Shown here in pieces: positions 1 through 8,941 of a DNA stretch of 11,793 nucleotides (the stretch's first letter is position 1; the number at the start of each line of letters is the position of its first letter). The stretch is taken from the NCBI GenBank assembly GCA_009602725.1, contig WELB01000426.1, positions 13,653-25,445 on the forward strand. The letters run 5' to 3'. Under the pieces are notes generated by a model, which ran no database searches, had not been told where the DNA came from, and worked only from the letters and a program-made list of their open reading frames with translations. The position numbers and the translations under genes were made by a program. Source of the stretch: Spirogloea muscicola. Its lineage: Eukaryota; Streptophyta; Zygnematophyceae; Spirogloeales; Spirogloeaceae.

Positions 1-2377
1 CCGCGCGACGCCCCCGGCGCCGCCGCCGACGCCTCCGCCGGGGCGCCCGAAGCCGCGCTGCGCGACGACAGGTGCCCGCACCCCGGCCTGCACCCTCCGC
101 CTCGGCCACTGCCACACACACCGCCGTCGCGCCTGACCCCCAAAGCGCCGTCCTCCGCTGGCAGCGTGCTGCCGGACAGCCTGGAGGACGCGGTGCGGCA
201 GGCCAGCCAGGCGACCGCCCTCTTCGTCAAGGACGGCGGCTATCGTGCGGCGGTGACACCCGGCCCTTCCTCTCCTCCCCGTCCCCGACTTCTGGCTCGA
301 ACCCGAGCCGCTGGCGGTAGCGGCTGCTGTCAGCTGTTGCTCCTGCGAACCATGGTCGAGCCGTGCCGCTCGAGGCCTCTGCTGCCACGGCAAGGAACGG
401 ACAAGTCGCAGACATGGACGAGCTTCGCACACCAGCCCTCTGCTGCGCAAGAGCACTGCCGCAGAGGTTGAGGAAGCCCGACATTGCAGCTCCATTGGAA
501 ATGAGCCCCGTCCGTCCCTCTCCCCAGGACACTGGCTCCCGCCGTCGGCTCCTGCATGACTCATGTAACCGAGCCAACTGAGGTGGTGCGATGGGGGAGC
601 AGGTGGAGCTGCAGGCGCCCGAGCTGGAGAACCTGGAGGAGGAGGGAGCGCAGGAGCTCGTGTGGCAGTGTGCGCGGGTGTTCATTGACTGCGTGCGAGA
701 TGAGATGGGGCCTGAGGTGGGTACCTCTGCACTCGAGCTGCCGGTGCAGCGGGGGAGGCACTGAGATGCCTGGCCGGTCATGGCCCTGGTCAGGCCTCAG
801 CTTGAACATCGACTGGAGGTTGGGCTGGGAGGATGCTCTGTTGTTGCAGCTGGCTTGTCCTTCAGTCAGCGTGCCGTCCGAGGCCTTGCTTGCCAGGGTC
901 GACTCGCCAATCGCAGCCCTTTGAGCGCATGGCAGCCATCAATATGGCCCTTGCAGGCTGCGGCAGTGGGTGCCGCGCACTGAGACCATGGGCTGTTTGG
1001 CCGTTGTCATCAGCAACGCTTGAAGGCCATCTTTCCAGACACAGGCACGGCCGCCATGCTGCAAAACCAGTGGGGCGATGTGCCCTTCAAAATTGGCAGC
1101 CTGAGCGACCGCAGAGGCATCAGCGGCGAGGAGGACATTGTTGTCCTTGTCACGCCGGGCCACCAGGGGCTTGCGGAAGCACAGCGCGTCGCTGCCACGC
1201 TGGCAGAGTTGGATGGACCGGTATGCGCCACCACTTTGTGCATGCAACTTTGCTGGTCTTCGGCAGCATTGGTGACATCTCAGTCAGTCCCTTCTGCCTT
1301 CAGCACTCACCTGCCCATCAGTAAGGCCCCAGGCTTTGGATTCTTGGCAAGGGACCTGTGTGTGGGCAGGGGCACCATGGCTTTAGAGCTGCTGCTGTGC
1401 TCCCGGAATGCATACTCCCGGAATGCTTCAGTCAAGTAGCCGCAAGGTTTCGGTTGCTGCACGCAATTGGGGTCGCACGTTAGCGTTTGGGGGACCTTAG
1501 GCAGTACGAGGAGCCATCATGTTTCTTGAGCTCCTCGCAGCCAAAGGCGTTGATCTTGTGGAACCAGCGATTGATCAGCGGGGATGTGGGCATCGGCCTC
1601 AATGTCCGGAGGCTGCGTGAGCGATTCTTGGCGTAAGTCCACAGCTTCCCTTCTCTTCCTTTGTTTCAAATACACGAAATCTCCTTCCCACAGTTGTACT
1701 GCTTTGCTCCAACAATCTCTGCTGATGACTACATGCAGCAGGAGCGCAGTCTCCGATCACTGACTATCCCCTGCATGTGTATCACGCAATCGCCAGGGGT
1801 GCAGTCGTGACTTGGCTGTTCTGATCAAGGCTCCAATTCGTGCATGTCTCAGATCCTTCACGACCGTTTATCACTTGCGGCCCCTCTTTGTCGGCGCAGT
1901 TTACCGCCGTTACCCTGGATATGCTTTTCCTATTCAATAAGATGTGGTGTGTCGGTACACTCTCCGCAAGATCGCCAGGACTTGAATGAAGGAAGCGGGA
2001 TCCAGTGATGCATTTAGTTTGACAAGCAAGGCTTTATTGTACTGGACGCAGGCCTTGGAAGCTGTTCCTAGACGACAAGGAGAGGCCAGGTCGCTACCTC
2101 CTCTCGCATGAGCAGGGCGATCGGCCCACCTTGGAGGATCTGGATGTGAGACAGTCCCTTCCAAACTTTTTGAGGTGCCGGTGAAGCACTGGGCGCTTGA
2201 TCTTTAACCAGAGTACATGTCTGAGCAATAACCCGGTGCTTGCGGTTGACGTCGTTGTCGCAGAACCTCATCATTACAGCTGAAAGCGGCAGTTCACCTG
2301 GTGGTCCCACTCCTGTTGCCAAGGCGGCAGGCCTCTTCAGTTCCATATCGCGGTTCATGAAGGCATTGTCTCAGTAA
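1..2377 (+). CDS. DUF1995-domain protein, probably chloroplast-targeted (5' partial, 8 exons)
   Basis: I see eight exons joining in one frame: 1-71, 165-252, 603-716, 1014-1220, 1541-1632, 1853-1918, 2052-2145 and 2264-2377 (TAA at 2375). They give 281 residues with no N-terminus. Introns run from 93 to 350 nt and I see nothing else in them. Family-like motifs are LPDSLEDAVRQA (near residue 26), AIFPDTGTAAML and GSLSDRR (exon 4), LILWNQRLISGDVGIGLNVRRLRERFLA (split over exons 5-6), YHLRPLFVGAVYRRYPGPWK (exons 6-7) and RPTLEDLD. The first 23 residues are Ala/Asp-rich, like the end of a transit peptide. DUF1995 proteins occur in plants, algae and cyanobacteria; some, such as LPA3, help assemble photosystem II, others are uncharacterised. 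I cannot say which subfamily this is. All introns are GT-AG except the one at 1919-2051. Confidence 0.88.
1919..2051 (+). other. Non-canonical AT-AG intron in the DUF1995 gene
   Basis: The exon before ends ...TACCCTGG and the intron starts ATATGCTTTTCC; it ends GACGCAG. Joining here restores the family-like YPGPWK stretch in the right phase. Reading through gives a stop at 1938-1940, and no GT lies between the end of the conserved motif and that stop. The start matches the minor-spliceosome (U12) AT-type consensus ATATCCTTT at eight of nine positions, but I see no good U12 branch site near the 3' end. It could equally be a GTATGC donor with its first G changed to A, since the gene's exon 4 donor is GTATGC. 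Confidence 0.7.
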
Positions 2378-2446
2378 GGACAGAGATGATGTTACGAGCA
2401 AGCAGTCGGCAAGCAAAACTCGTTGTCGCTGCACTGACAAGACGAA

Positions 2447-2452
2447 TTTATT
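2447..2452 (-). promoter_or_regulatory. Possible polyadenylation signal AATAAA
   Basis: AATAAA reads on the minus strand about 230 nt downstream of the kinase gene's stop codon, in a locally AT-rich spot. The hexamer is short and may be chance. Confidence 0.25.
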
Positions 2453-2566
2453 TACGTGGCAAGCACACCCTCAGGAGGTGGAAAAATTCCACTAAGCGCT
2501 CTGAGCAGTATACTCTCCTACTGAAGTTCTTGTGCTATCAGCTGCTAAAGATACCCTACACAGCAG

Positions 2567-2663
2567 TCAGCAGGCTGCTCTCAAAAGACACAAGCGTGCG
2601 TGTTTGAGCAAAAAATCTCAGCAGGCTGCTCTCAACACAAGCGTGCGTGTTTGAGCAAAAAAT
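2567..2663. repeat. Tandem duplication, about 50 bp, two copies
   Basis: Copy 1 (2567-2616) and copy 2 (2618-2663) both begin TCAGCAGGCTGCTCTCAA and end CAAGCGTGCGTGTTTGAGCAAAAAAT. They differ only by a four-base insertion in copy 1. The near identity implies a recent duplication. It lies just beyond the kinase gene's stop codon, in its presumed 3' UTR. Confidence 0.9.
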
Positions 2664-2682
2664 GTTTGTATGACTTGCCCCT

Positions 2683-4372
2683 TTACCTGCGCCGCTTTCC
2701 CACAACAAATACGTCTCCCAGCTTCTTCAGCTCTCTGCTCTTGATGGAGCCTGCGAGCTCCCACCAGAAGTCTCCCTGTCCATGCTCACCAGCATCCTTT
2801 GCAGATTCAAGCGGCGAGCAGTCGGCTGAGGTGCTAGCCTTGCCCAGGTCCTTGGTGACGAGCTCGTGACATTCTGGAACTTGCATGGCTGCCGGTGACC
2901 TCCCTGCTGAGCCCCTGCCCTTGGCACCTCTGCCCCGTCCCCTGCCCCTGGAGCCACCCCTCGCGCCTCGCGAACCTCGCCCACCTCGCCCACCTCGCCC
3001 ACCTCGCGCACCTCGCCCACCTCGCCCACCTCGCCCACCTCGCTGCCTAGCACCACTCCTCTCAACAAGGTCACCTTCCTGCACCTCGAGATGCTGATGC
3101 CCGGGCCCTGTGCTGGACGCCTTTGGCAAAAGCTCAAGTGCTGTGGATGTCTGACAGCCTCTGCGTTTTGGGAGTCTTCCTCGCTTCTTGGCGGCAGGCG
3201 GCGCAGCAGCTTGTCCAGCAGGTGTCGTACACGGCGTCTGAATGAAGGTCTCAGCAGCAGGAGCAGGAGCTGCAGGGCCATCCACCTCCCCACCATCAGC
3301 ACCATCGCATTCCTCCTCCCTGTTCAAGAAGTTCAAGGTACGCGTGGTCAGCATTGGTCATGAGAGCCTCAGACATGCCAAGGCATGCTGGCCACAACGA
3401 CGAGGTCACTAAGTCCGAGTCGTACACAAAGAGGCTGGAGAATGTCTCGCTGTCAGAGTCCGGCGCGCGTTGCGAGCCAGACTGGCGCGGTGGCTGAGGA
3501 TCCCCAAGGCTGGCTGCGCTGTGGCCCATGGATGCCTGAGACGCGGCGTCCTCATCCTGCCTCATGGGCAAGCCCAGCCGCCGCCGTGCGCGATGCGAGC
3601 GCTCCCGCTTGTGCGACACCACATCCAGCGGGCCCGCCAGAGGGTGTACGCCCTTTTCACTCAGCCCTCCAGCCTTGTCCCTTTGCTCTCCTCCTGAGAA
3701 TATCACCCCTGCCTTGTCGCGCCTCTGCGACTCCACTCCAGCCACGTCCTTCTCTGCACCTACCACATTCTGCTCTGCACTCACGATTGACTCTGCGTCG
3801 TGATCATCCGGGGACTTGGAGGCTGGCGTCCCCACTCTCCTTCCTACCTCCATCACATCACCTTCAGGATACAGAGCCCTTGGCCCAGCCTCGTGGCAAG
3901 CACAGGCAGACTTGACAGCATCTGCTGCATGGTCCCCCAGAACACATTGAGCTCTCCTGCCAGTGGCTGTCACTGCTTGCAGCTTGTCTTGGCCTGCCAG
4001 TGACTCAGCCTCAAGCTCCACAACCGAGGTATCACAACCTGCATTCTTGACTACTGGCGCCACACAGCCAGCATTGAGCATTGCATTGCTTGCAATTTGC
4101 CCAAGAGTACTATCACCCTGATCGAGCGTGACATTGTCTGTAGGAAATCAAGGATGGACACATGACGGGTCAGTACTGGGAATCATGTGTGGAAATAGAG
4201 AGGAGAAGATACGAGCAGCTGTGTAACAAAACTTTCAAAATCCTCTGTTTCTATAGCTGCTCTAAAAGAAAGGCTGCAACCATGAAGTAAGCTGCTCTCA
4301 AAGGTCTCTGGAAGCAGCTGCTGAGAAATGCGCCACATTCTACACACCTGCAGGTACTGGTACACCCAATTG
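2683..4372 (-). other. C-terminal exons 13-15 of the kinase gene, with RGG box
   Basis: Three exons are proposed. Exon 13 (about 4372-4213) reads [18 protein letters not shown] then [10 protein letters not shown]; it needs acceptor AAG|C, which keeps phase. Exon 14 (4117 or 4137 to about 3410) is polar and charged, with a repeated RRDKAG/QRDKAG motif, a basic [11 protein letters not shown] cluster and a short [16 protein letters not shown] end. Exon 15 (from 3315 or 3319) has an [13 protein letters not shown] basic patch (likely nuclear signal, AT-hook-like but RGRL, not RGRP) and about 45 residues of RGG/RG repeats (2905-3045), then [11 protein letters not shown] and [11 protein letters not shown] before TAA at 2685-2683. 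RGG boxes bind RNA. The joins 13-14 and 14-15 are unresolved because the best donors and acceptors disagree in phase. A GTAAAG donor-like site overlaps the stop codon. Confidence 0.5.
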
Positions 4373-7300
4373 CTTGGTCAAGGTTGGTCCACCCTCTTGG
4401 CTGCTGGTTACAAGTCCTCCAGGAAACTGGCACAGATGCAAAGCAGCATAGCCCCAGAGAGCACTAGCTTAAGCAGAAAACTTACCAGCTACCACAAAGC
4501 TTAGCATACAGCCGGCAGGCATGGGACCATATAACATCCTGCAAGAAGAGAGATTGCTGTCCTAACACGTAATTGGTGAGCGCGAGCCAGACCTGCTCAG
4601 AGCAGGCCTCAATCATGTCCTGTGGCATGTGCAAGTTGCTGATGGACTGCTTGTTGCCACTACTAGGGTTTGCCACCGCTCCTCTCGTCGTTGCAGGGCT
4701 TGAATGGCGGACCTGTTGGTTGGGCTTCTTATCCTTGTCAACTAGCACAAGGTGCCCACCTGCGATACTTTCCTGGCGTTCCACACCACGTTGATGGCAC
4801 TCCTGAGTGCCCATACAGGCTGGGCTGCGACTGCGGCTTCGACTACGATAGTAAATGTGACGCTGACTTGCGCTCCGGCTGCGTCTACAGCTTCTACTTG
4901 TACCTTGACTTGGACTCCACCTCCGACTCCGACTCTGGCTCCAACTCCTGCTCCGGCTCCGGCTCGAAATTTGGCTCCGACTTTGGCTCCGGCTCCGGCT
5001 CCGGCTCCGCCTCCGGCTCCGCCTCCGGCTCCGGCTCACTCTCCGGCTCCGACTCCGGCTCCGGCTCCGGCTCCGGCTCCGACTCCGGCTCCGGCTTTGG
5101 CTACAGCTGCGACTTTCGGTGTCACTCTGGCTTCGACTTTGACTACGGCTGTGTCTTTCTGAGCTTGCAATCTGCCTCCGGTGATGACTATGCTGTCTCT
5201 TGGTTGCCACTTGGAGCTGGGGCCTGCTCCTACTGTGCTCGTGCTTTGTGCGGCCACCTCCATCCCGACCCTCACTCAAATTTTGCCGCTCACGGTCTCT
5301 GTTGCTCCAGCTTGCATCGCGAAGTGCGTCCCGAGGAAGTAGACCAGACAGCAGATACTCTTCTTCCTGCTCACACATCAGTGCTGTCAGACTGAGAATT
5401 AAACATCGCAGTACGGCATCCTAAGTACACCAAGAGCTAATAGTGCATGGCATGTCTTGCTAGCCAGCAGAAACAACAAACAACTGTAAGAAGCTGGACA
5501 AGCAAGGCATGGAATAGTGGAACTAAGGCATTACGTGCTAATGACATTGCGTCGTCCTACCTCTTTTGCAGTCCAGTGATAGCGTGGACATGCGGCTGAA
5601 GCATACGGACAGGTCCTCAGCAGCAGCTCGCGACACAGTGAGGTAGCTCTCGTGGGTGGGGACCTGTTGTGCATAACTGTAATCAGTGAAGCCATGAAGC
5701 TTGCTGACCTTGGAGTTCCTGGTGATCGGATACGTCAGGGGGTGATGGCGGCTGGGGAAGTCCTACCTTGCCGGGTGAAGGTCAGGGCAGCCATTCCAAC
5801 AGCAGCCGCCGGCAAACACGGCCTCCACGCACACCTGCCGCTTTGTACCCCGCTGCCGCGTCGGGCTGTTGACGCGGCTGCCTCCTGGTAAGTCCCTCCA
5901 GTCCCTTGACACACTTCTTGCTAGCAGTGGCTGCTCCTCGTGGTTGCTATGGCCGCCGCCCTTCCATGTGGGGGATCCAGAGTTCCTGCTTCGCTGTATC
6001 TGCGCACGCCTGGGGCTCCCCAGTGGCCTACCAAAATGACCATCGCGAGCGTCAAACCGAGGACTGTGCACTGACCCGCGTTCAAGCGGCATCCGCCCTC
6101 TTGCTGCTATCCTTCCAGACGGGCGCAGCTCGCCTCGTCGTCCATCTGGCGAGCGCTCGAAGGAGTTGCTCCAACGGAACTCGCTTCGTTGGCCAACAGG
6201 GGAGTGAGAAGAGGGTTCCTGCCAGCGCCAGCTGCTGCGCAGCTCAGCGCCCCCAAAGTGTTGTATCTTTCTGTCCTGATGCGGAGAGGGTGTCTGCAGA
6301 CGTTCGCTTCGACTCCCATCCCCCACAAAACCTGGGGAAGTCTCCGCTGGTGTCACTGGAGCAGGTGCAGCAGATGGAGGAGCGCGCTGCTGCTCGTGAG
6401 CATCTGCAGGATGCTCCCTCGAAGCAGTCGTGCTCAAAGGCAGAAGGCTGCTCTCGGCTCCATCCAGCAGCATGCGCATGTCGTTGTCAGTCGCCGAGGC
6501 CCGAAGCCCCTGCTTTTGCCTGCCAGGAGATCCGACTCAAAGATGCTCATACATCCTGGAGTAATGAGTGACCCAGAACATGACCCCTGATTGCTTCGCA
6601 AGCTGCAGCATGCGCACCAGAAGGCTCATGAGGCTGTTTCCTTGCAAAAGACCTGTCATGCAGAGCATTTCCTTCCTCGACTGCCATCTCCCAGTCATAT
6701 GGGTCAGAGGCCTGCAAGCATTGCAAGATCAAGCTGTCAGATGCAAACGGAGCATCCCCAGTGCATGCTGATTGCCATGATTGGTAAGGCAAAGCTAGGC
6801 CATCGCTGCCGCCACGTCAAAGCTAGCTGAGAAGGCCAAGCAGCACATTATATCTGTGCAGCTCGGACTTCGTGAAGTACTGACATCTCACAAGATACAC
6901 GAGAAAAAGAAGATGCTCGAAGTACCTTGCACCCCAGTCGCTGCTGCGCTTTGACGAGCAGCATGTGCAAGTGCTGGTAATCTGGCTCGTCCTCGAATGC
7001 AAGCATCCTGAGGTGCTCAACGAAAGCCTGCCTCAACACAAGGGGGTGAAGAAGCACATGTAAGCATCCAGAAATCCCACAGTGATGTGTGCCTTGCATG
7101 TGTCGTGAAGAGAGGCCACCACGGAGCCCACTGCAAGAGCAGCTGCCAGAAATCCCACAGTGATGTGTGCTTTGCATGTGTCGTGAAGAGAGGCCACCAC
7201 GGAGCCCGCTGCAAGAAGAGCAGCTGGGCTCTTGCGTGACGTTGTGCATGGGCTCGCAAGTAGCCGCACAGCTGAGCATGGCTGACCAAGCCACAGAGCC

Positions 7301-8941
7301 CCAAAGGGGTAGGCGTGTTTCATGCCATTGCCTGGTGACTGACTGCAATCCTTGGGATGGGTGGGAAGAGCGCAACAGGCCATACCAGGAGCTCTTCCGG
7401 AAGCTTCGTGGAGGGCATCAGCTTCTGAGGGTGCTCATTGTAGTACTCCTTAAGAGCACCGACCTTCTCCTGCGGGCGCCCGACCGGGACAGCACCCAAT
7501 GGTCTCAAACAGCAATGCCTCAGACACCGCGGCGGCCGCCAATAGCTGGCAATGAGAGATCAGTCAAGTCCTACAGGGAGGCACCTTGTTGGCCATGTTC
7601 CGCCAGGGAAGGTCACCAACGAGGAGCTCCACAAGCACGTAGTAGAGAGACCAGAGGTCGTCCCGCCGACCCAGGTCCTGCAGCAAAGCCCGGAGCTAAG
7701 CGCCAGTCGTCAAGCGAGAATGCCCACTTGATGCACCCTCGTCGACTCACAGTGACCGTGAGGGTGGACCGTGAACGTAGCAAAACTCCATTCTTAGTGT
7801 GGGGCTGTGGGCACAGGCACTGGTCGGGTGGACGCGCAAGCATATGGATGGAGCCTGCAGTGCGCACTTGCAGCGTGTGGGTGGGCTCGTGTACCTTGCC
7901 GAAATGGGCGTATACCGACGCGTAGGCAGAGGAGCCGCGGAAGGGCACGCCGTCCCGCTGTGGCTGCACCGCGCCTTGGGCCGAGCGGAAGCTCTTGCAG
8001 AGCCCAAAGTCGATGATGTAGCAGCGACCGGCCGCCTCGCCGCAGCCCATGGCGAAGTTGGACTGCAAGGGCCCAGGCAGCTCGACCAGCCCCGCTGAAG
8101 GAGTCGCAGCGCGGGAGCTCGCGCAGCTCCAGCTGCGGCACGCAGTGTCACAGCAGGCGTCCGGACCGCAGGCGGCGCGCGTGCAAGCGGCAGGTGCTCA
8201 CCGGCTTGACGTCGCGATGCACGAACCCCAGCTCGTGCATGCCCCGTAGCGCCTCCAGGAGCTGCAGGACCACCGCAGGCGCAGGCAGCCCGTGACAGCT
8301 GTCAGCTCCCACTGGAGACGAGTGCGAGCGCTGAGGCTGCTGGCGCGAGTTGCCAGGGGGCCGCAGAGTGGCTGCGGCGCAGCACCTGGACGGCGAGGCG
8401 GAGGGTGGTGCTCCAGGAGAGGCGGCCGCCGGGCTGGCGGCGCCGCAGCGCGGAGAGGCTGTCGCCCAGCAGCTCCATGGCGACGTAGCTGCGGCCCTCG
8501 TGGGCGCCCGTGTGGACGTGCCGGCACACGTGCTCGCACGCTGGCCATTGCGGCGCCGCGCCGAGGTAAGAGCGGGCGAGTGCGGGGGGTGCGGCCTCGG
8601 CGACCAGGCGGCGAGGCCGGGCCCCGGGAGCGGCGGGAGGGGGGCGCACGCTGGAGCTTGGCGAGGATGGCGGCCTCCCAGCGCAGCACGCCGTCCAGCT
8701 TGCCCACCTTCACGGCCACCAGCTCGCCGTTGGTCACGTCCGCCACGCGGTAGATCTCGCCTGCGCGCCCCCAGTCAAGGACCACACCAGGCGGCAAGCG
8801 GCAAGCGGCGAAGGTGGGGGGCAGGGCCGCGGCTTGGGGGCGGATACTGAAGGTGCCCTCGCCGATCTTGCGGTCCACCACGAAGCGGCCGCCCAGCACG
8901 GTGGCGGCCCGCAGCAGCGGCGGCGGCGGCGGCGGCGGCAT
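2683..8941 (-). CDS. TTBK-like (CK1 superfamily) protein kinase with RS and RGG tail, about 15 exons
   Basis: Minus-strand exons I can join by frame and phase: 8941-8848, 8760-8650, 8540-8386, 8261-8202, 8062-7895, 7677-7585, 7469-7386, 7027-6926, 6711-6653, 6519-5767, 5718-5561 and 5383-4486. Three further exons are probable but with unsettled edges: about 4372-4213, 4117 or 4137 to about 3410, and 3315 or 3319 to 2683. The start is ATG at 8941 in a GCCATG context, just upstream of the kinase domain. One model gives 1,411 residues: kinase (18-298), SP-rich linker (310-612), RS domain (about 691-800), polar region, RGG box (about 1,293-1,337). The role is inferred as a nuclear Ser/Thr kinase linked to RNA processing. 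The 6653/6519 junction has an alternative (donor at about 6551, 43-nt intron). A second gene starting at ATG 5378 is possible, but the strong donor after 5561 and the matching phase favour one gene. Confidence 0.72.
2935..3050 (-). repeat. Coding minisatellite for the RGG box
   Basis: The plus strand shows about ten near-perfect copies of the 9-mer CCACCTCGC, which on the minus strand encode Arg-Gly-Gly units. A few units are changed to RGA, RGS or KGRG. Such an array can vary in copy number between strains. Confidence 0.85.
4486..5383 (-). other. RS-domain exon 12 of the kinase gene
   Basis: This 898-nt exon begins CA|CTG ATG TGT GAG in the phase left by exon 11 and ends at a perfect donor, CTG|GTAAGT. 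It opens with an acidic CEQEEEYLL, then a basic His/Arg/Gln stretch, then about 110 residues dominated by alternating Arg and Ser (roughly 5150-4820), ending [14 protein letters not shown]. The rest is non-repetitive, with [18 protein letters not shown] and [11 protein letters not shown] domains are known from SR splicing factors and from kinases of nuclear speckles such as CLK, PRP4 and CDK12/13, where phosphorylation controls speckle targeting. The RS stretch is built on hexamer repeats (AGCCGG on the minus strand). An open plus-strand frame reading Ser-Gly repeats is only its mirror image. Confidence 0.75.
4915..5098 (-). repeat. Coding hexanucleotide repeat for the RS domain
   Basis: The plus strand is largely (GGCTCC)n with scattered GACTCC and GCCTCC units; on the minus strand it reads alternating Ser and Arg codons (AGC CGG). 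Because a hexamer has no stop on either strand, all frames look open here; only the minus frame connects to flanking non-repetitive coding sequence. Confidence 0.88.
5561..6519 (-). other. SP-rich linker exons 10-11 of the kinase gene
   Basis: Exon 10 (6519-5767, about 250 residues) is disordered-looking, rich in Ser, Pro, Arg and Gly, with repeated SP sites (RSPDG, HSPRF, GSPRR, GSPTW, NSPTR) that suit phosphorylation by proline-directed kinases. It ends at a strong donor, AAG|GTAGGA. Exon 11 (5718-5561, 52 residues) is less repetitive, with [15 protein letters not shown] and [18 protein letters not shown], and might be a short binding motif. It ends at a strong donor, GAG|GTAGGA. The intron between them is only 48 nt if acceptor CACCAG is used, or 66 nt with GGTCAG; both keep frame. 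I recognise no domain. Confidence 0.65.
7028..7385 (-). other. Longest intron of the kinase gene
   Basis: This 358-nt intron lies between the exons ending LPEELL and starting AFVEHL. The upstream exon's frame hits a stop in it. A 78-bp tandem duplication occupies nearly half. The exon joins are supported by donor GTATGG and acceptor GAGGCAG. Confidence 0.8.
7068..7226. repeat. Intronic tandem duplication, 78-bp period, two copies
   Basis: Copy 1 (7068-7145) and copy 2 (7146-7226) both start CCAGAAATCCCACAGTGATG and end GAGCAGCTG. They differ at two bases plus a three-base insertion in copy 2. The period is 26 codons and the minus-strand frame of the next exon stays open across both copies. 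Since the upstream exon's frame does not continue into it, I read this as intron sequence. Confidence 0.92.

Larger units (their letters stand above)
2378..2682. other. Gap between convergent genes, presumed 3' UTRs
   Basis: This 305-base stretch separates the stop codon of the DUF1995 gene from the stop codon of the minus-strand kinase gene. Short open frames occur on both strands but none resembles a protein. It contains a 50-bp tandem duplication near the kinase stop and a possible AATAAA on the minus strand. I find no TGTAA, the usual polyadenylation signal of Chlamydomonas-type green algae, on either strand here. Confidence 0.6.
6653..8941 (-). other. Kinase catalytic domain, exons 1-9 of the minus-strand gene
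   Basis: All core elements of an active Ser/Thr kinase are visible: glycine loop IGEGTFSEIY (26-35), VAVK lysine (49), helix-C glutamate in RWEAAIL (60), HRDVKPSN with Asp137, and DFG (158-160). The TTBK-type features are [22 protein letters not shown] before helix [14 protein letters not shown] in the activation segment, [23 protein letters not shown], and [10 protein letters not shown]. The end of the domain, SDPYDWE (291-297), resembles the DPFDWE of animal TTBKs. CK1 family kinases characteristically carry the RRDD motif and lack the APE motif, as here. Eight introns of 87-358 nt interrupt it; the split glycine loop (TTC A|GC) is confirmed by phase. TTBKs act on tau and in cilium assembly in animals; the algal substrate is unknown. 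A plant MUT9-like kinase is less likely, since those have HGDVKPEN rather than HRDVKPSN. Confidence 0.9.

Noticed and set aside
227-781. Minus-strand open frame of 184 codons
   Set aside because: It is antisense to exons 2-3 and intron 2 of the DUF1995 gene, whose plus-strand exons show family motifs.
2386-2607. Plus-strand open frame of 73 codons between the convergent genes
   Set aside because: It has no recognisable motif, runs into the tandem duplication and lies in the presumed 3' UTR region.
3385-3915. Plus-strand open frame of 176 codons
   Set aside because: It is antisense to exon 14 of the kinase gene, has a low-complexity Pro/Ser composition and no family features.
4915-5098. CRISPR-like regular repeats
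   Set aside because: The units are contiguous hexamers without spacers, in a eukaryotic coding exon.
4670-5395. Plus-strand open frame of 241 codons rich in Ser-Gly repeats, and an overlapping Pro-Ala frame
   Set aside because: Both are mirror readings of the hexamer array that encodes the RS domain on the minus strand; neither links to flanking exons.
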